NCBI GenBank assembly: GCA_017412605.1
Contig: JAFPWY010000013.1
Location: 124,001-188,000 of the forward strand
Length of the DNA stretch: 64,000 bases
Direction of reading: 5' to 3'
DNA from: Fibrobacter sp.
Lineage (GTDB): Bacteria; Fibrobacterota; Fibrobacteria; Fibrobacterales; Fibrobacteraceae
Shown here: in pieces, positions 1 through 9,275 of the stretch
How positions within the stretch are numbered: position 1 is the first letter of the stretch
Layout: the number at the start of each line of letters is the position of its first letter
Position numbers and translations under genes: made by a program
Notes under the pieces: generated by a model
Seen by the model: the letters and a program-made list of their open reading frames with translations, nothing else
What the model was told of the DNA's origin: nothing
Databases searched by the model: none

Positions 1-164
1 GGGTCGATTGCCCTGCTCCGGAAACGGCGTGCGCCAAAGATGTCGAAGGGAAAATTGATTCCACGAAGGGCCTTTTGCCGCTGGAATCCAGAACGCAGGA
101 TGTCAATACCGTGACTTGCCATTTTAAATGCACTTCTGGCAAGTGGATGAGAAACGACGACTAA
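1..164 (+). CDS. Cysteine-rich protein, 3' end only
   Basis: The reading frame is open from the window edge and stops with TAA at 162-164, giving about 53 residues. The visible part contains several cysteines and the pattern Cys-His-Phe-Lys-Cys followed by Gly-Lys-Trp near the end. This matches the Tyr/Phe-x-Cys-x-x-Gly-x-Trp endings of the repeat modules in the next two genes, so it is probably a third member of the same tandem family. Its N-terminus, including any signal peptide, lies outside the window. Function is unknown. Confidence 0.6.
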   Translation, partial: VDCPAPETACAKDVEGKIDSTKGLLPLESRTQDVNTVTCHFKCTSGKWMRNDD

Positions 165-233
165 AGATTAATCTTGGCATAATACGCAAAAGATTTGATC
201 TTTAGTTTAAAATTTTCGAAAGTGAATAGTCGT

Positions 234-1058
234 ATGAAAGGTCTTCGTTACGTATCGGCTGTCGTGGCAATCGCTTTTGTTACAACAATGTCTCTTGTCG
301 CCTGCGAAGCTACGTCGTCCCTAAACGGAGAAACGCCGGAGTCGTCGGCTGATGATGCCGAAGACACGCCGTACTGCGGTGAATCCTTTAATTTGGATTC
401 TGCGGATGTCCCGTTCTTTACTTGCAACAAGAATTTGCAAACGGACGGGATATATGTTGGCCTCACTAATCACATGACGGGCTCTTGTGCGCAGACCATA
501 TATTATAAATGCATGGATGATGAATGGCGGATTGTCGCAAAAGAGGAAATACCCGCCGATTCGGCTGTACACCCTTGTTGTGACCCGCACGATGAGGATC
601 CTTTCTTAAGGTTTAAAAAATGTAATGCCGAAAATGAAGGGCTTTTTGAATCAAAATGCTCTTACTATTTCAAGGGTCGCTGTGCTCAATCGGATTACTT
701 CCGGTGCGAAAAGGGGACTTGGGTCGAGGCGGAATATGTTCCTCCGTTACCAGAGGCGGAATGTACTGCAGAAAACGAAGCCTCATTAGATTCTGTTGCC
801 GAATCACATTTCGATTCGGACAAGCAAGAAAGCGCTGAATACTATTACTACATGTGCAACAAAAACAAGTGGAACTTGATTAACGGAACCCTCGCCGAGT
901 GCACCACGGCAGAAACAAAGGTTGGTGACGAATGCTGTGATGTCGTTTATAGTAGTTTCATGGTGATTCACGCATCTCATAGCGTTCTCTATAAATACAC
1001 CGAAGATGGCTGGGCGAGGCAGGGTGAGTACAGCGGCCTTGAATGTGAAAACAATTAG
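234..1058 (+). CDS. Cysteine-rich repeat lipoprotein
   Basis: A 274-residue predicted lipoprotein. The frame opens at a TTG at 195, but ATG 234 is preferred because it begins a clean signal peptide (Met-Lys-Gly-Leu-Arg, hydrophobic core, lipobox Leu-Val-Ala-Cys). The mature part holds repeated modules of two kinds. One has Cys-Asn-Ala-Glu-Asn-Glu-Gly followed 20-30 residues later by Tyr-x-x-Cys-x-x-Gly-Thr-Trp. The other has Cys-Asn-x-x-Leu-Gln-x-Asp-Gly followed by Tyr-Tyr-Lys-Cys and Glu-Trp. The paired cysteines suggest disulfides in an exported protein. The same modules occur in the genes on either side. The start has only a weak ribosome binding site. Base composition is visibly more AT-rich than leuS downstream. 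Function is unknown; a surface-exposed role is inferred. Confidence 0.75.
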   Translation: MKGLRYVSAVVAIAFVTTMSLVACEATSSLNGETPESSADDAEDTPYCGESFNLDSADVPFFTCNKNLQTDGIYVGLTNHMTGSCAQTIYYKCMDDEWRIVAKEEIPADSAVHPCCDPHDEDPFLRFKKCNAENEGLFESKCSYYFKGRCAQSDYFRCEKGTWVEAEYVPPLPEAECTAENEASLDSVAESHFDSDKQESAEYYYYMCNKNKWNLINGTLAECTTAETKVGDECCDVVYSSFMVIHASHSVLYKYTEDGWARQGEYSGLECENN

Positions 1059-1187
1059 CTATGCCTCGGCGATTTCGCTTTATGGGGCAATGTTGCTGTT
1101 ATTTACAACAAAAAAACATGTAACTAGTTTATATGGTTTTTGTTTAAATTATATTTTATTTGAGTGCTCCTGTGCTTGGAGGTTTTT

Positions 1188-2552
1188 ATGTCAATATTGT
1201 CCGGGGAAAATAAATGCTTGTTCAAGGCCGCCTGCGCGCTGGCTTTTTTGCTGGTACTCATCTTGACCGCCTGCGATGCTACTGAGACAAGTTCGCCTAC
1301 GGAAATTGGCGACTTGTCTTGTGACGACTGCATGGAAGTTGACGGCAAATGGACGAGGACTCTTGACGATTTCCAGAAGTGCAACGCCAAGAACGAAGGC
1401 CTTGTTGATTCAACGGTATTTTCAGGTTCGACCACGAAAGTAGCATTCTACACATGCGAAAACAATGAGTGGATTTGGGATGTCGAATCCACGTGGGATG
1501 CGTCTCTCCGTGATTTTGAACCGGATATGCAGTGTGATGAATCGTATGAAATTGATGGCGCATATTATGAAGTTTTATCCGAGGATTATGGTTTTGAGTG
1601 GACGCGATATTTCAAATGCGAAAATAATAAATGGTCTCTTCTTCCCAAAGAGAATGAACTGCCGGATAGTGCAAAAGTGATTTTGACTAGAGATAGGCAT
1701 GCGTCGCCAAATTTTAGTAGCGTCATGTTCAAAAAAATTCTTTTCAAGAAATGCAACGCTGAAAATGAAGGGCTGATAGATTCTGCTTATTCTACTGATT
1801 ATTCATATGCGAGTCTAAAATACAATGCCGTATACGCAAGATACCATGTCGGATACGAAATCTATTACAAGTGCGAGCAGGGAACCTGGAATGAAGTTCC
1901 TGCAAGCAGTGTGTGTGATGTTGCGGGAAAAGCAATTTTTTGTGAGGATTTTGACCCGTCTAGTTTGACGGAAACATCTGCTGAAAGGGATTCCGCTTAT
2001 TGCGATACCCTCACGGTTGCTACGCCGCCTTATAAATGCAACGAATCACTGCAAATAGATGAGCATTACTATCACTTTTCAGGCTATGCATATCCTGGTT
2101 TAGGAGGCTGTACTTTTAAGTGTCAGCACAATGAATGGTCCTTTGTTCCCGCCAAAGATGTTCCTGAAGATGCGAAAATGTTTTCGGATAATGATGTTGT
2201 CTATCGCACAGAAGAAATTGGCATGTTGAATTTCAAGAAATGCAGCGCAGAAAACGAGGGCATTGTCGATAGTTTAACGACTGGAAATATCAATCCCAAA
2301 GGCGGGAACGCACGTGTCTATTACAGATGTGAGCAAGAGAATTGGGTTGAAAGTCCGGCATGGGTTGCCTGTGATACCACCGGGGTGAACGAAGGGGATC
2401 TTTGTCGGCTGCAAACTTCTTTTCGAGGAATCCAGTTTGGTTCTGACACCTGGGAATGCTACAGGTATGCTGGCAGTGGAACCTGGGAAGAACAGGATTG
2501 TGAAGAACCCGGCGATGATTCGGCTGATTCGAGTTTTGTTCAGGAAGAATAG
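1188..2552 (+). CDS. Cysteine-rich repeat lipoprotein, long paralogue
   Basis: A 454-residue predicted lipoprotein. The start at ATG 1188 follows TTGGAGG at 1176-1182 and begins a signal peptide ending in the lipobox Leu-Thr-Ala-Cys; the frame extends upstream to a GTG at 1164, which lacks such support. The mature chain alternates the two module types of the preceding gene: three Cys-Asn/Ser-Ala-Glu/Lys-Asn-Glu-Gly units and at least two Cys-x-Glu-Ser-x-x-Ile-Asp units, each closed by an aromatic-x-Cys...Trp motif. It ends in an acidic Asp/Ser/Glu tail. It appears to have grown by internal duplication of a module pair. No enzymatic motif is visible. It is the last of three tandem paralogues and is followed by a terminator-like hairpin. 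Confidence 0.8.
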   Translation: MSILSGENKCLFKAACALAFLLVLILTACDATETSSPTEIGDLSCDDCMEVDGKWTRTLDDFQKCNAKNEGLVDSTVFSGSTTKVAFYTCENNEWIWDVESTWDASLRDFEPDMQCDESYEIDGAYYEVLSEDYGFEWTRYFKCENNKWSLLPKENELPDSAKVILTRDRHASPNFSSVMFKKILFKKCNAENEGLIDSAYSTDYSYASLKYNAVYARYHVGYEIYYKCEQGTWNEVPASSVCDVAGKAIFCEDFDPSSLTETSAERDSAYCDTLTVATPPYKCNESLQIDEHYYHFSGYAYPGLGGCTFKCQHNEWSFVPAKDVPEDAKMFSDNDVVYRTEEIGMLNFKKCSAENEGIVDSLTTGNINPKGGNARVYYRCEQENWVESPAWVACDTTGVNEGDLCRLQTSFRGIQFGSDTWECYRYAGSGTWEEQDCEEPGDDSADSSFVQEE

Positions 2553-2593
2553 ATTTGTAAATACACATTTTGTGGATGCCTCGCCTCGGGATT

Positions 2594-2620
2594 GCAAGCC
2601 GCTCTCCCGGGCTTTTTCTA
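2594..2620 (+). terminator. Probable intrinsic terminator after the lipoprotein genes
   Basis: AAGCC at 2596-2600 pairs with GGCTT at 2610-2614 and is followed by a short T run. It lies 45 bases after the lipoprotein stop. The stem is short, so this is moderate evidence. A second imperfect hairpin (ATGAGGT paired with ACCTCAT) lies between it and leuS at about 2647-2682. Confidence 0.45.
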
Positions 2621-2709
2621 AATTTATGCCCGAAAAATATAGAGCTATGAGGTATGGGCTCGGCGACCTCGAACCTCATACCTAGCAGAACCTATTGAGG
2701 TATAAAATA

Positions 2710-5397
2710 ATGGCAAAGTACAATCCGCAAGAGATCGAAACCAAGTGGCAGGCCTACTGGGAAGAACATCAGACTTTCAAGACGGGCACCGATAAGTCCA
2801 AGCCCAAGTATTACTGCCTGGACATGTTCCCGTACCCGAGTGGCGCAGGCCTCCATGTGGGCCACCCGGAAGGTTACACCGCCACCGACATCATTTGCCG
2901 CTACAAGCGCAGCCGCGGTTTCAACGTGCTCCACCCGATGGGTTGGGACGCTTTCGGCCTCCCCGCTGAACAGTACGCTATTCAGACCGGTACGCACCCG
3001 GCCATTACCACCAAGAAGAACTGCGACAATTTCCGCCGCCAGATCAAGCGCCTTGGCCTCAGCTACGACTGGAACAAGGAAGTCAACACCACCGACCCGA
3101 AGTATTACAAGTGGACGCAGTGGATTTTCAAGCGCCTTTACGGCACCTGGTTCGATGAAGACCAGCAGAAAGGCCGCCCGATTGAAGAACTCCCGATTCC
3201 TGCCGACGTGGAAGCCAAGGGTGCTGCCGAAGTCCGCAAGTACAAGGATGGGAAACGCCTCGCTTACTACGCCGACGCTCAGGTGTGGTGGTGCAAGCAC
3301 TGCAAGATTGTTTGCGCAAACGAAGAAGTCTTGAACGATGGCTCTCACGAAAAGTGCGGTACCAAGGAAGTGGAACGCCGTAACCTCAAGCAGTGGCTCA
3401 TGCGCATCCCGCTGTATGGCGACCGCCTGCTGAAGGGCCTCGACAAGCTCGACTGGCCGCAGGGCGTGAAGGACATGCAGAAGAACTGGATCGGCAAGAG
3501 CTACGGTGCCGAAGTGGATTTCCCGATTGCCGACGCTAACGGCAAGCCGACCGAAAAGAAGCTCCGCGTCTATACGACCCGTTGCGATACGCTGTTTGGT
3601 GCTACCTACATGGTCGTTGCCCCGGAACACGCGATGGTGCCGGAACTCACGACTGCCGAACAGAAGGCCGCCGTGGAAGAATACGTGCACGCCGCCGCAT
3701 TGAAGAGCGATCTCGACCGTACTGAACTCGCCAAGGAAAAGACCGGCGTGTTTACCGGTAGCTATGCCGTGAACCCGCTCACCGGCACCAAGATTCCGGT
3801 GTGGGTTGCCGACTACGTTCTGACCGGCTACGGCACGGGCGCCATCATGGCCGTGCCCGCCCACGATACCCGCGACTTCGATTTCGCGAAGAAGTTCAAC
3901 CTGCCCGTCATCTGCATCATGGAACCGGATGCAAGCTGCCCCGAAGACGTTCGCCCGAAGGTCCTCGCAGGGGAAGCCTGCTGGGCTGCCGATGGCACCT
4001 ACATCAACAGCCAGAACGACACGCTTTGCCTGAACGGCCTCAACAAGAAGCAGGGCATCGCGAAGGTCATCGAATGGCTCGAAGCCAACAAGATCGGTAA
4101 GGCCACCGTGAACTACAAGCTCCGCGACTGGCTCTTCAGCCGTCAGCGCTACTGGGGCGAACCGTTCCCGGTCATCCACTGGGAAGATGGCGAAATCTCT
4201 ACCGTCGATGATTCCGAACTGCCGGTGCTTTTGCCGGAACTCAAGGACTACAAGCCGGGTGACGGCGGACAGTCTCCGCTCGCAAACGCCACCGAATGGC
4301 TCCAGGTGACCGACAAGAACGGCCGCAAGGGTATCCGTGAAACGAACACCATGCCGCAGTGGGCTGGCTCCTGCTGGTATTACCTCCGCTACATCGATGC
4401 CTGCAACGGCGACGCATTTGTTGCAAAGGAACTTGAAAAGTACTGGATGCCGGTCGACCTCTATGTGGGTGGTGCCGAACACGCCGTGCTCCACTTGCTC
4501 TACAGCCGTTTCTGGCACAAGGTCCTGTTCGACCTCGGTCTCGTCTCTACCGACGAACCGTTCCAGAAGCTCTTCAACCAGGGCATGATTCTTGCCTTCG
4601 CTTACGAAGACGCCGCTGGCTCCAAGGTCCCCACCGACGAAGTCGAAGAGAAGAACGGCAAGTTCTTCAAGAAGGGTACTGACATCGAACTCAAGCAGAT
4701 TGTGGCGAAGATGAGTAAGTCCCTCAAGAACGTGGTGAACCCGGATGATGTGGTGCGCGACTACGGTGCCGACAGCCTTCGTTTGTACGAAATGTTCATG
4801 GGTCCGCTCGACGCCGTGAAGCCGTGGCAGACCAAGGGCATCGAAGGCATGAACCGCTTCCTCGGCCGCGCCTGGCGCTCTGTCGTGGGCGACAGCGATG
4901 AAGCCCCGGTGTTCGTTGACGAGACCGCCCCGGAAGCTATCGAGAAGGTGATGCACCAGACTGTCATCAAGGTGACGAACGACATCGAGAACATGAGCTT
5001 CAATACCGCGATTAGCCAGCTGATGATCTTCAACAACGAAATGATGAAGATGGACAAGCGCTACCGCGAACCGTGCGAAACGTTCGTCAAGCTGTTGCAC
5101 CCGTTCGCCCCGCACATCGCCGAAGAAATGTGGAGCATCCTCGGTCACAACGAATCCCTCACGAACGTCGCCTGGCCGGAAGCCGACCACTCCAAGGCCG
5201 TCGAAAACACCGTGGAAGTCGTGTTCCAGGTGAACGGCAAGGTCCGCGCCAAGGCATCTGTCGCCAAGGACATGGACAAGGCCGCCCTGGAAAAGCTCGC
5301 TATGGAAAACGACCGCGTGAAAGAGTTCATGGCTGGCAAGACCGTCGTGAAGTCCATCGTGGTTCCGGGCAAGCTCGTGAACATCGTGGTTAAATAA
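2710..5397 (+). CDS. leuS: Leucyl-tRNA synthetase
   Basis: Class I aminoacyl-tRNA synthetase, 895 residues, that charges tRNA-Leu with leucine in the cytoplasm. The HIGH-type motif is His-Val-Gly-His, within Pro-Tyr-Pro-Ser-Gly near residue 45. The KMSKS motif is intact (Lys-Met-Ser-Lys-Ser, near residue 660). A CP1 editing insertion lies between them, and a C-terminal anticodon-binding region follows. Length is in the normal bacterial range. ATG 2710 is chosen over the TTG at 2695 because TTGAGG at 2695-2700 then serves as ribosome binding site with 9-base spacing. Codon use is strongly biased to C/G at third positions, typical of a highly expressed gene. This produces a long meaningless antisense frame. 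It converges on the next gene with only 5 bases between. Confidence 0.97.
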   Translation: MAKYNPQEIETKWQAYWEEHQTFKTGTDKSKPKYYCLDMFPYPSGAGLHVGHPEGYTATDIICRYKRSRGFNVLHPMGWDAFGLPAEQYAIQTGTHPAITTKKNCDNFRRQIKRLGLSYDWNKEVNTTDPKYYKWTQWIFKRLYGTWFDEDQQKGRPIEELPIPADVEAKGAAEVRKYKDGKRLAYYADAQVWWCKHCKIVCANEEVLNDGSHEKCGTKEVERRNLKQWLMRIPLYGDRLLKGLDKLDWPQGVKDMQKNWIGKSYGAEVDFPIADANGKPTEKKLRVYTTRCDTLFGATYMVVAPEHAMVPELTTAEQKAAVEEYVHAAALKSDLDRTELAKEKTGVFTGSYAVNPLTGTKIPVWVADYVLTGYGTGAIMAVPAHDTRDFDFAKKFNLPVICIMEPDASCPEDVRPKVLAGEACWAADGTYINSQNDTLCLNGLNKKQGIAKVIEWLEANKIGKATVNYKLRDWLFSRQRYWGEPFPVIHWEDGEISTVDDSELPVLLPELKDYKPGDGGQSPLANATEWLQVTDKNGRKGIRETNTMPQWAGSCWYYLRYIDACNGDAFVAKELEKYWMPVDLYVGGAEHAVLHLLYSRFWHKVLFDLGLVSTDEPFQKLFNQGMILAFAYEDAAGSKVPTDEVEEKNGKFFKKGTDIELKQIVAKMSKSLKNVVNPDDVVRDYGADSLRLYEMFMGPLDAVKPWQTKGIEGMNRFLGRAWRSVVGDSDEAPVFVDETAPEAIEKVMHQTVIKVTNDIENMSFNTAISQLMIFNNEMMKMDKRYREPCETFVKLLHPFAPHIAEEMWSILGHNESLTNVAWPEADHSKAVENTVEVVFQVNGKVRAKASVAKDMDKAALEKLAMENDRVKEFMAGKTVVKSIVVPGKLVNIVVK

Positions 5398-5402
5398 GTT
5401 TT

Positions 5403-5795
5403 TTAGTCTTCCATATACACATCGACTGTGACGTCGGGATAGGCGTATGAACCGTCTTTCCCGCGTATGGTCGCGTAGAGTAGTTTCCCTGCATCCATGA
5501 GCCGCGCGGGGATTAGGTTGTTGCGGCGAGGAATGTAGCCGATTTTTTCTCCTGCAGAGTTTTTTACGAGTATGGCGTATTTGTCGTACTTGTTGTCGGG
5601 TTCGCGGACCAGCGTGAGCCGGTCGCCTTCCTTGATGTTTTCGAGAAGTTTAGCAATGCCTTTGACGAATTGCATCCCCATGACAGGAACCCAAAGCAGA
5701 AAGACGGGCTTAGAGAACGGCTTGGGTATGCTCAAACCGTTGCTGTGGAGCAGCGCGAGCATTCCCGGGGCGGTTGTGGCGAGTGCGTTATTCAT
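5403..5795 (-). CDS. HIRAN-domain protein
   Basis: A 130-residue protein whose C-terminal 90 residues fit the HIRAN domain. The features are a hydrophobic strand, Gly-Asp-Arg-Leu-Thr-Leu-Val-Arg-Glu-Pro, Asn-Lys-Tyr-Asp-Lys-Tyr-Ala-Ile and Lys-Ile-Gly-Tyr-Ile-Pro-Arg. HIRAN domains elsewhere bind DNA ends or damaged DNA, usually as part of larger helicases. Here the domain stands almost alone, preceded by a short hydrophobic N-terminus. ATG 5795 is chosen because GGGAGG lies just upstream. It overlaps the end of the J-domain gene by 8 bases, so the two are probably translationally coupled. The frame continues further upstream, but that part runs across the J-domain gene and is a shadow. The exact role is unknown. 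Confidence 0.8.
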   Translation of the reverse strand: MNNALATTAPGMLALLHSNGLSIPKPFSKPVFLLWVPVMGMQFVKGIAKLLENIKEGDRLTLVREPDNKYDKYAILVKNSAGEKIGYIPRRNNLIPARLMDAGKLLYATIRGKDGSYAYPDVTVDVYMED

Positions 5796-6600
5796 GGGAC
5801 CTCCCTTGCAGTTGTTCAAGCCTGTTTTTGTAATCGGAGGCGATGACCTCGAAATTTGCGATGTCTGCTTCCATTTGTTTGGCTTTCGCCTTGATTTTTT
5901 CTGGAGATGCGAGCAGTTCCTTGCAGTCGAAGGGAAATCTTGAGCGAATGTCCTTGAGTTTTTGTGCGAGTTTGGAGAGCGTATCGAAAAGTTTGGCCCG
6001 TTTTGTTTCCAGTTCTTCGAGCGTGCCGCTGGGTGCCGGGGTCTGGAATTTCCCGCGGAACTCGAGAATGGCCGCGATGGCATCGAGTGTGGCGAAATCC
6101 CCCTCGGCAAACGCTTCCACCGCCTGTTGCAGGCATTCCTGGTCTTCTTTGGTTGCCCCGGCATTGAGGTCAGGATGGAGCGCTTTCACGATTTTCTGGT
6201 ACACTCGCTTGATTTCGGCGTGCTCTTTTGGGGGCATGGGGGTGAATTTCGTTTGTGAAAGGGTCTGCATTTCGGCGGCCTTGCTGTCCAGAACCGCTTG
6301 GTATTCATTTGCTTCGGCTTCGATGATGACGGCGATGGCGTCAAAGTCCGGAGTTGCCCCTTTGTTGAGTTCCGCCTGGATAAGCTCTAGTTCCCGTTTG
6401 AGAAGCCGAACGAGATAGTATTTTTCGACAAGAACCATTTCCAGTTCGCCGAAAAATTCATTGTATTTGGCCTTGAGCATGGGAATCTCCACATTCTCTG
6501 CGAGGTCCATTTGCGCTTGGACGGAAACGATCTCGCTTTTGAGGGTCTCGATTTCCTGCAAAAGGGCGGAATAGCCTGGGTGTAGAATCAAGTCGTTCAT
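5788..6600 (-). CDS. J-domain-like coiled-coil protein
   Basis: A 270-residue soluble protein with long charged helices at both ends and a central segment like a DnaJ J domain. Around residues 125-180 an amphipathic helix with Ile-Val-Lys-Ala-Leu precedes His-Pro-Asp-Leu-Asn, the HPD signature that stimulates Hsp70 ATPase, followed by a second helix. No zinc-finger or Gly/Phe region is present, so it is not a classical DnaJ. The start ATG 6600 has GAGG upstream. Translation runs into the HIRAN gene through an 8-base overlap. A co-chaperone or scaffold linked to the HIRAN protein is an inference from this coupling. Confidence 0.7.
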   Translation of the reverse strand: MNDLILHPGYSALLQEIETLKSEIVSVQAQMDLAENVEIPMLKAKYNEFFGELEMVLVEKYYLVRLLKRELELIQAELNKGATPDFDAIAVIIEAEANEYQAVLDSKAAEMQTLSQTKFTPMPPKEHAEIKRVYQKIVKALHPDLNAGATKEDQECLQQAVEAFAEGDFATLDAIAAILEFRGKFQTPAPSGTLEELETKRAKLFDTLSKLAQKLKDIRSRFPFDCKELLASPEKIKAKAKQMEADIANFEVIASDYKNRLEQLQGRSHE

Positions 6601-6681
6601 AGCTACCTCGTGGGATATGGGTGGAGCCCGTGTGGCTATGATACAAAAATAGATTCAAATCAATGTCATAAAATGACATTT

Positions 6682-8274
6682 TTACGAAGATGCTTTTTCG
6701 GGGCCGGTCTTCCGAGAGTTCTTCATTTCTTTCTTGATGCGGTACATTTCCTTTTCGGCGCGCTTCTGCACTGTGACGACATCCGTGTCACGGAAGTCCT
6801 TGAGGGAATACCCGCAGGCGATACTGAGACGCTCCCATGCATTTCCGGCAGTGGTCGATGCGTTCATTTTTTCGTTGATCTGTATCATCAGTTCGCCGCG
6901 GTTCCGCAGGTCGTTGCCCATGAGTATGACAATGAACTCGTCTCCGCTTATGCGGAATACGGGACTATGGCAGAATATGTCGCAAATCAGCTGGCAACAG
7001 TTGATGAGGTAGGAGTTGCCGTAGTCATTTCCGTAGTTGTCGTTGATGACTTTTAGGTAGTTCAGGTTGCATGCGATGATGCCAAACTCGCGCAGTTGCT
7101 TTGTGACAATCTTGGAGTCCATTTCCTTGCAATAAGCGTCATAGGCTGTGCGGTTGCGTATGCCTGTCAGTGAATCCCTGTAGGCAAGCCCCTGGATTTG
7201 CCCGAGGTATTCCTGCATGTGGTCCTTTGCGGTTTGGAAACTCTTGGAAAGGTCTCCAATTTCGTCATTGGTTTCCACCTTGAATTTTACCTTCATATCC
7301 CCGTTGATCAGTTTGTTCGCTGTTTCTGTCAAAGTGAGGATTGGCCTTGTGATAGAATAAGCCACCATGGCCGATATGAACGAGAACAGAATGAGCAGGA
7401 ATATGGCGAATATGATGATTTCTACGAGGAGCTTGTAGCGTTCTGCGTTAATTTCTGCTTCAGGAACCCGGATGCCAAAGGACATGCCGTTCGGCAGCGT
7501 GCTGCGTAGTACCCGGAAACCCTTCTTTGACTTGAGCGTTTTTCCTGGGCTTAGGGAGGGGTGGACGATGATTTTTCCGTTTTCGTCTTCGAGGAATGCG
7601 TAGCCGGATTGATAGACCTTGATGCCCAGGACGAATTGGATGATTTTGTTGAAGTCCAGGTCTACTCCGACAACGCCAATATCTTCGCCGAACTTGATTA
7701 GCGGAATGACGTAGGAAATCACATAGGCGTTGATATTCTTGTTCTGATAGGGCAGGAGCCACATGGGCTTGCCTATTTTGGTAGGCAGGTAGTACCAGCC
7801 GACATGCTCCATGTCGTCGGAGTCGTATTTGGATAGGTCGGTCGGGGAAAGGTTTTCGAATTCGCCGGTTTCGCTATTTTTCGTGATTAAAATTCCCGAC
7901 GTGGGAAGTGTGAACTTAGGGTTGTAACGGAGGTATACCGAAGTCGCATTCTTGATGTTGTTCAAGGATGCCGTGGTGTATTGGTTGATTTTTTGAGTAA
8001 TTTCGTCGCGAGTCTCTTCTTGCTTGAGGGCTTCCAGCGAAGGGATGTCGGTGAGAATGAATGCCGAAATGCTGTTTGCGTAGTGCTCGATGTCTATGAA
8101 GATGGGCTCGAGTTTGTGCAACTCTGCGGCGAGCCTGTTTTCAAGGAATTCTTGCGAGCGCTTCTCGAGAATGTTGCTGGTGAAGTAAAGGGCGAGCCCT
8201 CCTAGCGAGAGCGTGCAGAGAACCAGGCCGGACAATGACAACCCGAATATTTTTCTGTGAATCGGTATTCTCAT
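6682..8274 (-). CDS. Membrane GGDEF protein with Cache-type sensor and HAMP
   Basis: A 530-residue inner-membrane signalling protein. An N-terminal membrane helix (about residues 10-32) is followed by a periplasmic dCache-like sensor of about 250 residues, a second membrane helix near 280-305, a HAMP segment (Thr-Arg-Pro-Ile-Leu-Thr-Leu-Thr) and a C-terminal GGDEF domain from about residue 365. The active-site loop reads Ser-Gly-Asp-Glu-Phe rather than Gly-Gly-Asp-Glu-Phe. The usual metal-binding Asp in the Asp-x-(Asn/Asp)-x-x-Lys segment is Asn (Cys-Asn-Leu-Asn-Tyr-Leu-Lys), so cyclase activity is uncertain. It lies 15 bases after the YggU gene with AGGGAG before ATG 8274, so it is probably last in the DivIVA-YggU operon. 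Confidence 0.88.
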   Translation of the reverse strand: MRIPIHRKIFGLSLSGLVLCTLSLGGLALYFTSNILEKRSQEFLENRLAAELHKLEPIFIDIEHYANSISAFILTDIPSLEALKQEETRDEITQKINQYTTASLNNIKNATSVYLRYNPKFTLPTSGILITKNSETGEFENLSPTDLSKYDSDDMEHVGWYYLPTKIGKPMWLLPYQNKNINAYVISYVIPLIKFGEDIGVVGVDLDFNKIIQFVLGIKVYQSGYAFLEDENGKIIVHPSLSPGKTLKSKKGFRVLRSTLPNGMSFGIRVPEAEINAERYKLLVEIIIFAIFLLILFSFISAMVAYSITRPILTLTETANKLINGDMKVKFKVETNDEIGDLSKSFQTAKDHMQEYLGQIQGLAYRDSLTGIRNRTAYDAYCKEMDSKIVTKQLREFGIIACNLNYLKVINDNYGNDYGNSYLINCCQLICDIFCHSPVFRISGDEFIVILMGNDLRNRGELMIQINEKMNASTTAGNAWERLSIACGYSLKDFRDTDVVTVQKRAEKEMYRIKKEMKNSRKTGPEKASS

Positions 8275-8289
8275 GTTTTCTCCCTTTTG

Positions 8290-8514
8290 TCAAAGGCCGC
8301 GAACTTCGACGACTTTCTTGTTGCTCGTGCTCCCCAGCACCACCTCGACGTCCCTTTTGTGGACCTTGAAGTGGCTCGCAACAAGTTCGCAAATCGCCTC
8401 GTTTGCTGCACCGTCTACGGGTGGGGCCTTGACCTCCACCTTAAGGCTTCCGTCTGGTTGGACGGTTATGCTGTCACGCTTGCTACGCGCATGGACTTTG
8501 ATGTTGATGCGCAT
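8290..8514 (-). CDS. yggU: DUF167/YggU family protein
   Basis: A 74-residue protein matching the YggU/DUF167 family. The family pattern is Val-x-Ala-x-Ser-Lys-Arg-Asp, then Val-Lys-Ala-Pro-Pro-Val-Asp-Gly-Ala-Ala-Asn, then the closing Gly-Ser-Thr-Ser-Asn-Lys-Lys. Its biochemical function is not established in any organism that I know of. The gene sits 10 bases downstream of a DivIVA-like gene, a neighbourhood that is common in other bacteria, and 15 bases upstream of the GGDEF gene. The order suggests one transcript. Confidence 0.88.
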   Translation of the reverse strand: MRINIKVHARSKRDSITVQPDGSLKVEVKAPPVDGAANEAICELVASHFKVHKRDVEVVLGSTSNKKVVEVRGL

Positions 8515-8524
8515 GGCGTCCCGC

Positions 8525-9043
8525 TTATGCCAGAACGTTGCCTATCGAGGAACCGGATTGTTCCTTTGGAGACTTGGCTTCCAGTTCGCGCTGGTCGTTC
8601 TCCATGGCTTCCAGGAGTTCCTCCTGCCCGCGGATGAGTGCGCGGCAACGGATGAAATAGTTGCTGCGCAGCTGCTTCAGTTGTTCGATTTCCATGCGCA
8701 GGTTTTCGGCTTCGCGCTTGGTGTTTTCGACTTCGCGGATGGCTCTGGCTTTGGCTTCGGCAATAATGATTTCGGCTTCTTTTTCTGCGGTCGCCTTGAC
8801 TTCGTCTACCGTTTTCTGCATGGTGACGACGGCGTCCTGGATGGTTTTTTCAATCTGCTTGTAGTAGTTTACGCGTTGTTCCGCAATCTTGAGCCGTTCG
8901 GTCAGGTCGGTGCGGTCGCGCGACATCTGCTCGAAGGCAACGGCTGCCGTTTCGAGGAATGCCTTGACCTCTTCTCCGTCGACTCCTCCGAAATTTTTCT
9001 TGTGGAAAGTTTGATTTCGGATGTCCAAAGGTGTCAGTTCCAT
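8525..9043 (-). CDS. DivIVA-like coiled-coil protein
   Basis: A 172-residue protein with the N-terminal DivIVA signature: Leu-Thr-Pro-Leu-Asp-Ile-Arg-Asn-Gln-x-Phe-x-Lys, then Gly-Gly-Val-Asp-Gly-Glu-Glu-Val-x-x-Phe-Leu. A coiled coil spans about residues 40-155. DivIVA proteins recognise curved membrane at poles or division sites and recruit partners; in Gram-negative relatives the role is less clear. ATG 9043 is preferred over the ATG at 9067 because GGAAGG lies 7 bases upstream and the DivIVA motif starts right there. It heads an operon with yggU and a GGDEF membrane protein. It is transcribed divergently from the LysR gene across a 232-base gap. Confidence 0.82.
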   Translation of the reverse strand: MELTPLDIRNQTFHKKNFGGVDGEEVKAFLETAAVAFEQMSRDRTDLTERLKIAEQRVNYYKQIEKTIQDAVVTMQKTVDEVKATAEKEAEIIIAEAKARAIREVENTKREAENLRMEIEQLKQLRSNYFIRCRALIRGQEELLEAMENDQRELEAKSPKEQSGSSIGNVLA

Positions 9044-9201
9044 ATATATACCTTCCAGGGGTTTCAAGTTGCGTTAATAAAAATATAACAAAGTGTGTGC
9101 CGTGGGGGGAGTGGAAAAGGAAAGTAAAATGAAGGAAATGCTCACGAGTAAGGTAAAAAGCGTATTTTTTTGAGAATGAGTGCGGGCAATAATTTTTTTT
9201 T

Positions 9202-9222
9202 ATAATCAGGCATTGCCATTAT
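9202..9222 (+). promoter_or_regulatory. Possible LysR-type binding site (T-N11-A)
   Basis: ATAAT at 9202-9206 and ATTAT at 9218-9222 form a 5-base inverted repeat separated by exactly 11 bases, the classical T-N11-A layout of LysR-family operators. It lies 54 bases upstream of the LysR gene in the divergent region with the DivIVA gene. Autoregulation is the usual arrangement, but no binding evidence exists. Confidence 0.4.
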
Positions 9223-9275
9223 CAAGAAAAACTTTTATATTTAAACCTATTAAAACAATAGGAAAATAAAATTTA

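Noticed and set aside
2692-5190. 832-residue minus-strand open frame
   Set aside because: It is antisense to leuS, which has clear synthetase motifs. The frame stays open because of the strong third-position C/G bias, and its sequence shows no domain.
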